Position numbers and translations under genes: made by a program
Source of the DNA: Progne subis subis
Lineage: Eukaryota; Chordata; Aves; Passeriformes; Hirundinidae
Length of the DNA stretch: 64,000 nt
Reading direction: 5' to 3'
NCBI GenBank assembly: GCA_022316685.1
Contig: JAKJHU010000005.1
Location: forward strand, 10,580,707-10,644,706
Shown: positions 62,951-64,000 of the stretch, piece after piece
How the letters are laid out: every line of letters begins with the position of its first letter
Position numbering within the stretch: position 1 is the stretch's first letter
The notes under the pieces: generated by a model
What the model was told of the DNA's origin: nothing
Databases searched by the model: none
What the model saw: only the letters and a program-made list of their open reading frames with translations

Positions 62951-64000
62951 AATTACAAACAATGCAATTCTAATCCTTCAACGCCTGCTCAGGTTGACTC
63001 TTCATCATTAGCCTGTACTTACACTTTTTAACTTTATGCTTCTTTAAGTATAATACAGAGTGAAACACAATTGGTTTTGTATTTTTTAGCACCTTTGAGT
63101 TTGATGTGTGAAATGGGCATTGTTCTTCACAGCTGCAAAACTCCTGACATAAATTTCTGTGGCTACGTGCTACAACTCTCCTAACTTCTAAACCTTGTTA
63201 ACAAAACTCTTATTGCATGCTGGTCAGGGATTTAAACACTAATATTTAAGCAATCTGCCAGGGATCCTCTCCAATCACAGACAACTGGCAGTGACAAACA
63301 TTTAACATAGCTTGGTACTTCTCCTCCATAGGCTTTTTGAAGTCTTTTGACTTTTGAGCACCAGCTATTATAAGAAGTGATGATGCCAACCTGGTCTTAG
63401 AGGCTTCCACAGTAAATGCAAGTAGGCTGAGTATTCTGCTATAGGAAAGAGAGGAAATCCCACTATCTGGTTGTGTAGTTAAAGACTTGTTCATGAGGCC
63501 TGTGCATAAAGTAGAAACTTGTGTCACAGACAAATTTAATCCAGGAATTTTGTGACATTTGGGCACTCAGTGTTTCATCTGCCATAGTGTTCTTTCACAC
63601 TTTTTAAAATATATTGTACCCACTCATTTCAACACCAGAACAGGTGCAACATGCCAAGCAACAGCCTAGTACAATCCTATTTTAGGTAAAATGAAAGCAT
63701 TTAATGAGTGAGAAGGTGGCTTACCAGCACAGATGCTTTCAACTTCAATACACCAAACCATCTGGGCATCGGACTTTCCTCTCAGAATAAAAGACAACCA
63801 AGATACAAAGAAAAGCAGCTCATTCTAGACTGCTTCCTCTGCAGTAATATAATTAGTGACAGCTGCCATCTGTCATTAATATACTGTAAGCAATAAAACA
63901 TCACATAAAAATATAGTAATGTTTCTTCTATTACTAGTTCATCCTCCTGAAGAAAAATCCTAATATACAGAAATTATTACACGTAATAGTTTTTAAGGGT

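Larger units (their letters stand above)
1..64000 (-). other. TULP4: TULP4 gene, internal part (4 coding exons and their introns)
   Basis: The whole window appears to lie inside one minus-strand gene. Four exons, each with AG acceptor and GT donor, join in compatible phases (0, 0, 0, then 1) into 202 uninterrupted residues that I recognise as the N-terminal WD40 part of TULP4. By recall of the human protein they correspond to roughly residues 85-286 of about 1,540. From family knowledge, TULP4 has WD40 repeats, then a SOCS box (predicted Elongin B/C and Cullin ubiquitin-ligase adaptor), a long low-complexity linker and a C-terminal tubby domain. The initiator exon, SOCS box and tubby domain are not in the window. 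Extent of the gene across the unseen edges is inferred. Confidence 0.9.
21812..64000 (-). other. TULP4: TULP4 long intron, right part (at least 42,189 bp)
   Basis: Everything to the right of the first visible exon. The preceding coding exon should encode the initiator Met and about 84 residues (recalled human structure). No open frame of that size with the expected cysteine/arginine-rich sequence is present on the minus strand, so the intron runs past base 64000. A non-coding 5-prime exon inside the window cannot be excluded. Repeats inside it are listed separately. Sub-stretches where I see nothing specific beyond short simple repeats are 21812-27055 (except an AT-rich block near 25 kb), 30000-35831, 36229-39809, 48031-53929 (except a long A-run and one exon-like stretch) and 57426-62759. 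Confidence 0.8.

Noticed and set aside
63246..63566. 106-codon minus-strand frame
   Set aside because: No recognisable motif or acceptor/donor arrangement; does not match the expected TULP4 first coding exon.

Overview
This window looks like vertebrate, almost certainly avian, nuclear DNA, and probably from a songbird. It is AT-rich, almost entirely non-coding, and carries several CR1 (chicken repeat 1) LINE fragments plus LTR-type sequences that I associate with passerine genomes. The songbird call rests on recall of repeat families and is weaker than the bird call.

The only gene I can support is part of TULP4 (tubby-like protein 4, also called TUSP), on the minus strand. Four consecutive coding exons are present. 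In transcript order they are 21811-21683 (43 codons), 21383-21222 (54 codons), 5220-5040 (60 codons plus 1 base) and 2528-2394 (2 bases, 44 codons, 1 base). All have canonical AG/GT borders. Spliced together they read through without a stop for 202 residues, which form part of the N-terminal WD40-repeat region. The initiator exon lies beyond base 64000. The SOCS-box and tubby-domain exons lie before base 1.

Layout: 1-2393 is intron downstream of the last visible exon. The introns of 2,511 bp (2529-5039), 16,001 bp (5221-21221) and 299 bp (21384-21682) lie between the visible exons. From 21812 to the right edge is one intron of at least 42,189 bp. This large intron holds the accessory material: a probable solo LTR (27056-27733); a second, longer LTR-like block with a purine-rich tract beside it (28340-29859 plus flank); CR1 fragments near 35.8, 45.7, 54.5 and 57.2 kb; an ancient, heavily decayed CR1-like relic (about 39.8-41.3 kb); a further LTR-like segment (about 42.6-43.06 kb); and a nearly perfect 4 x 105 bp GC-rich minisatellite (43261-43680). 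The 16-kb intron holds another decayed CR1-like piece (about 6.43-6.69 kb), a 41-bp tandem duplication and a GC-rich patch near 16.5 kb.

I saw no tRNA, rRNA, CRISPR array, operon or complete second gene. Most long open frames are accidents of base composition, the minisatellite or repeats. Two short minus-strand stretches (46076-46349 and 52657-52777) look enough like exons to deserve a check. I found no convincing undescribed biological system. The items most worth follow-up are the minisatellite, the LTR blocks inside the long TULP4 intron, the exon-like stretch at 46 kb and a few candidate conserved non-coding blocks.
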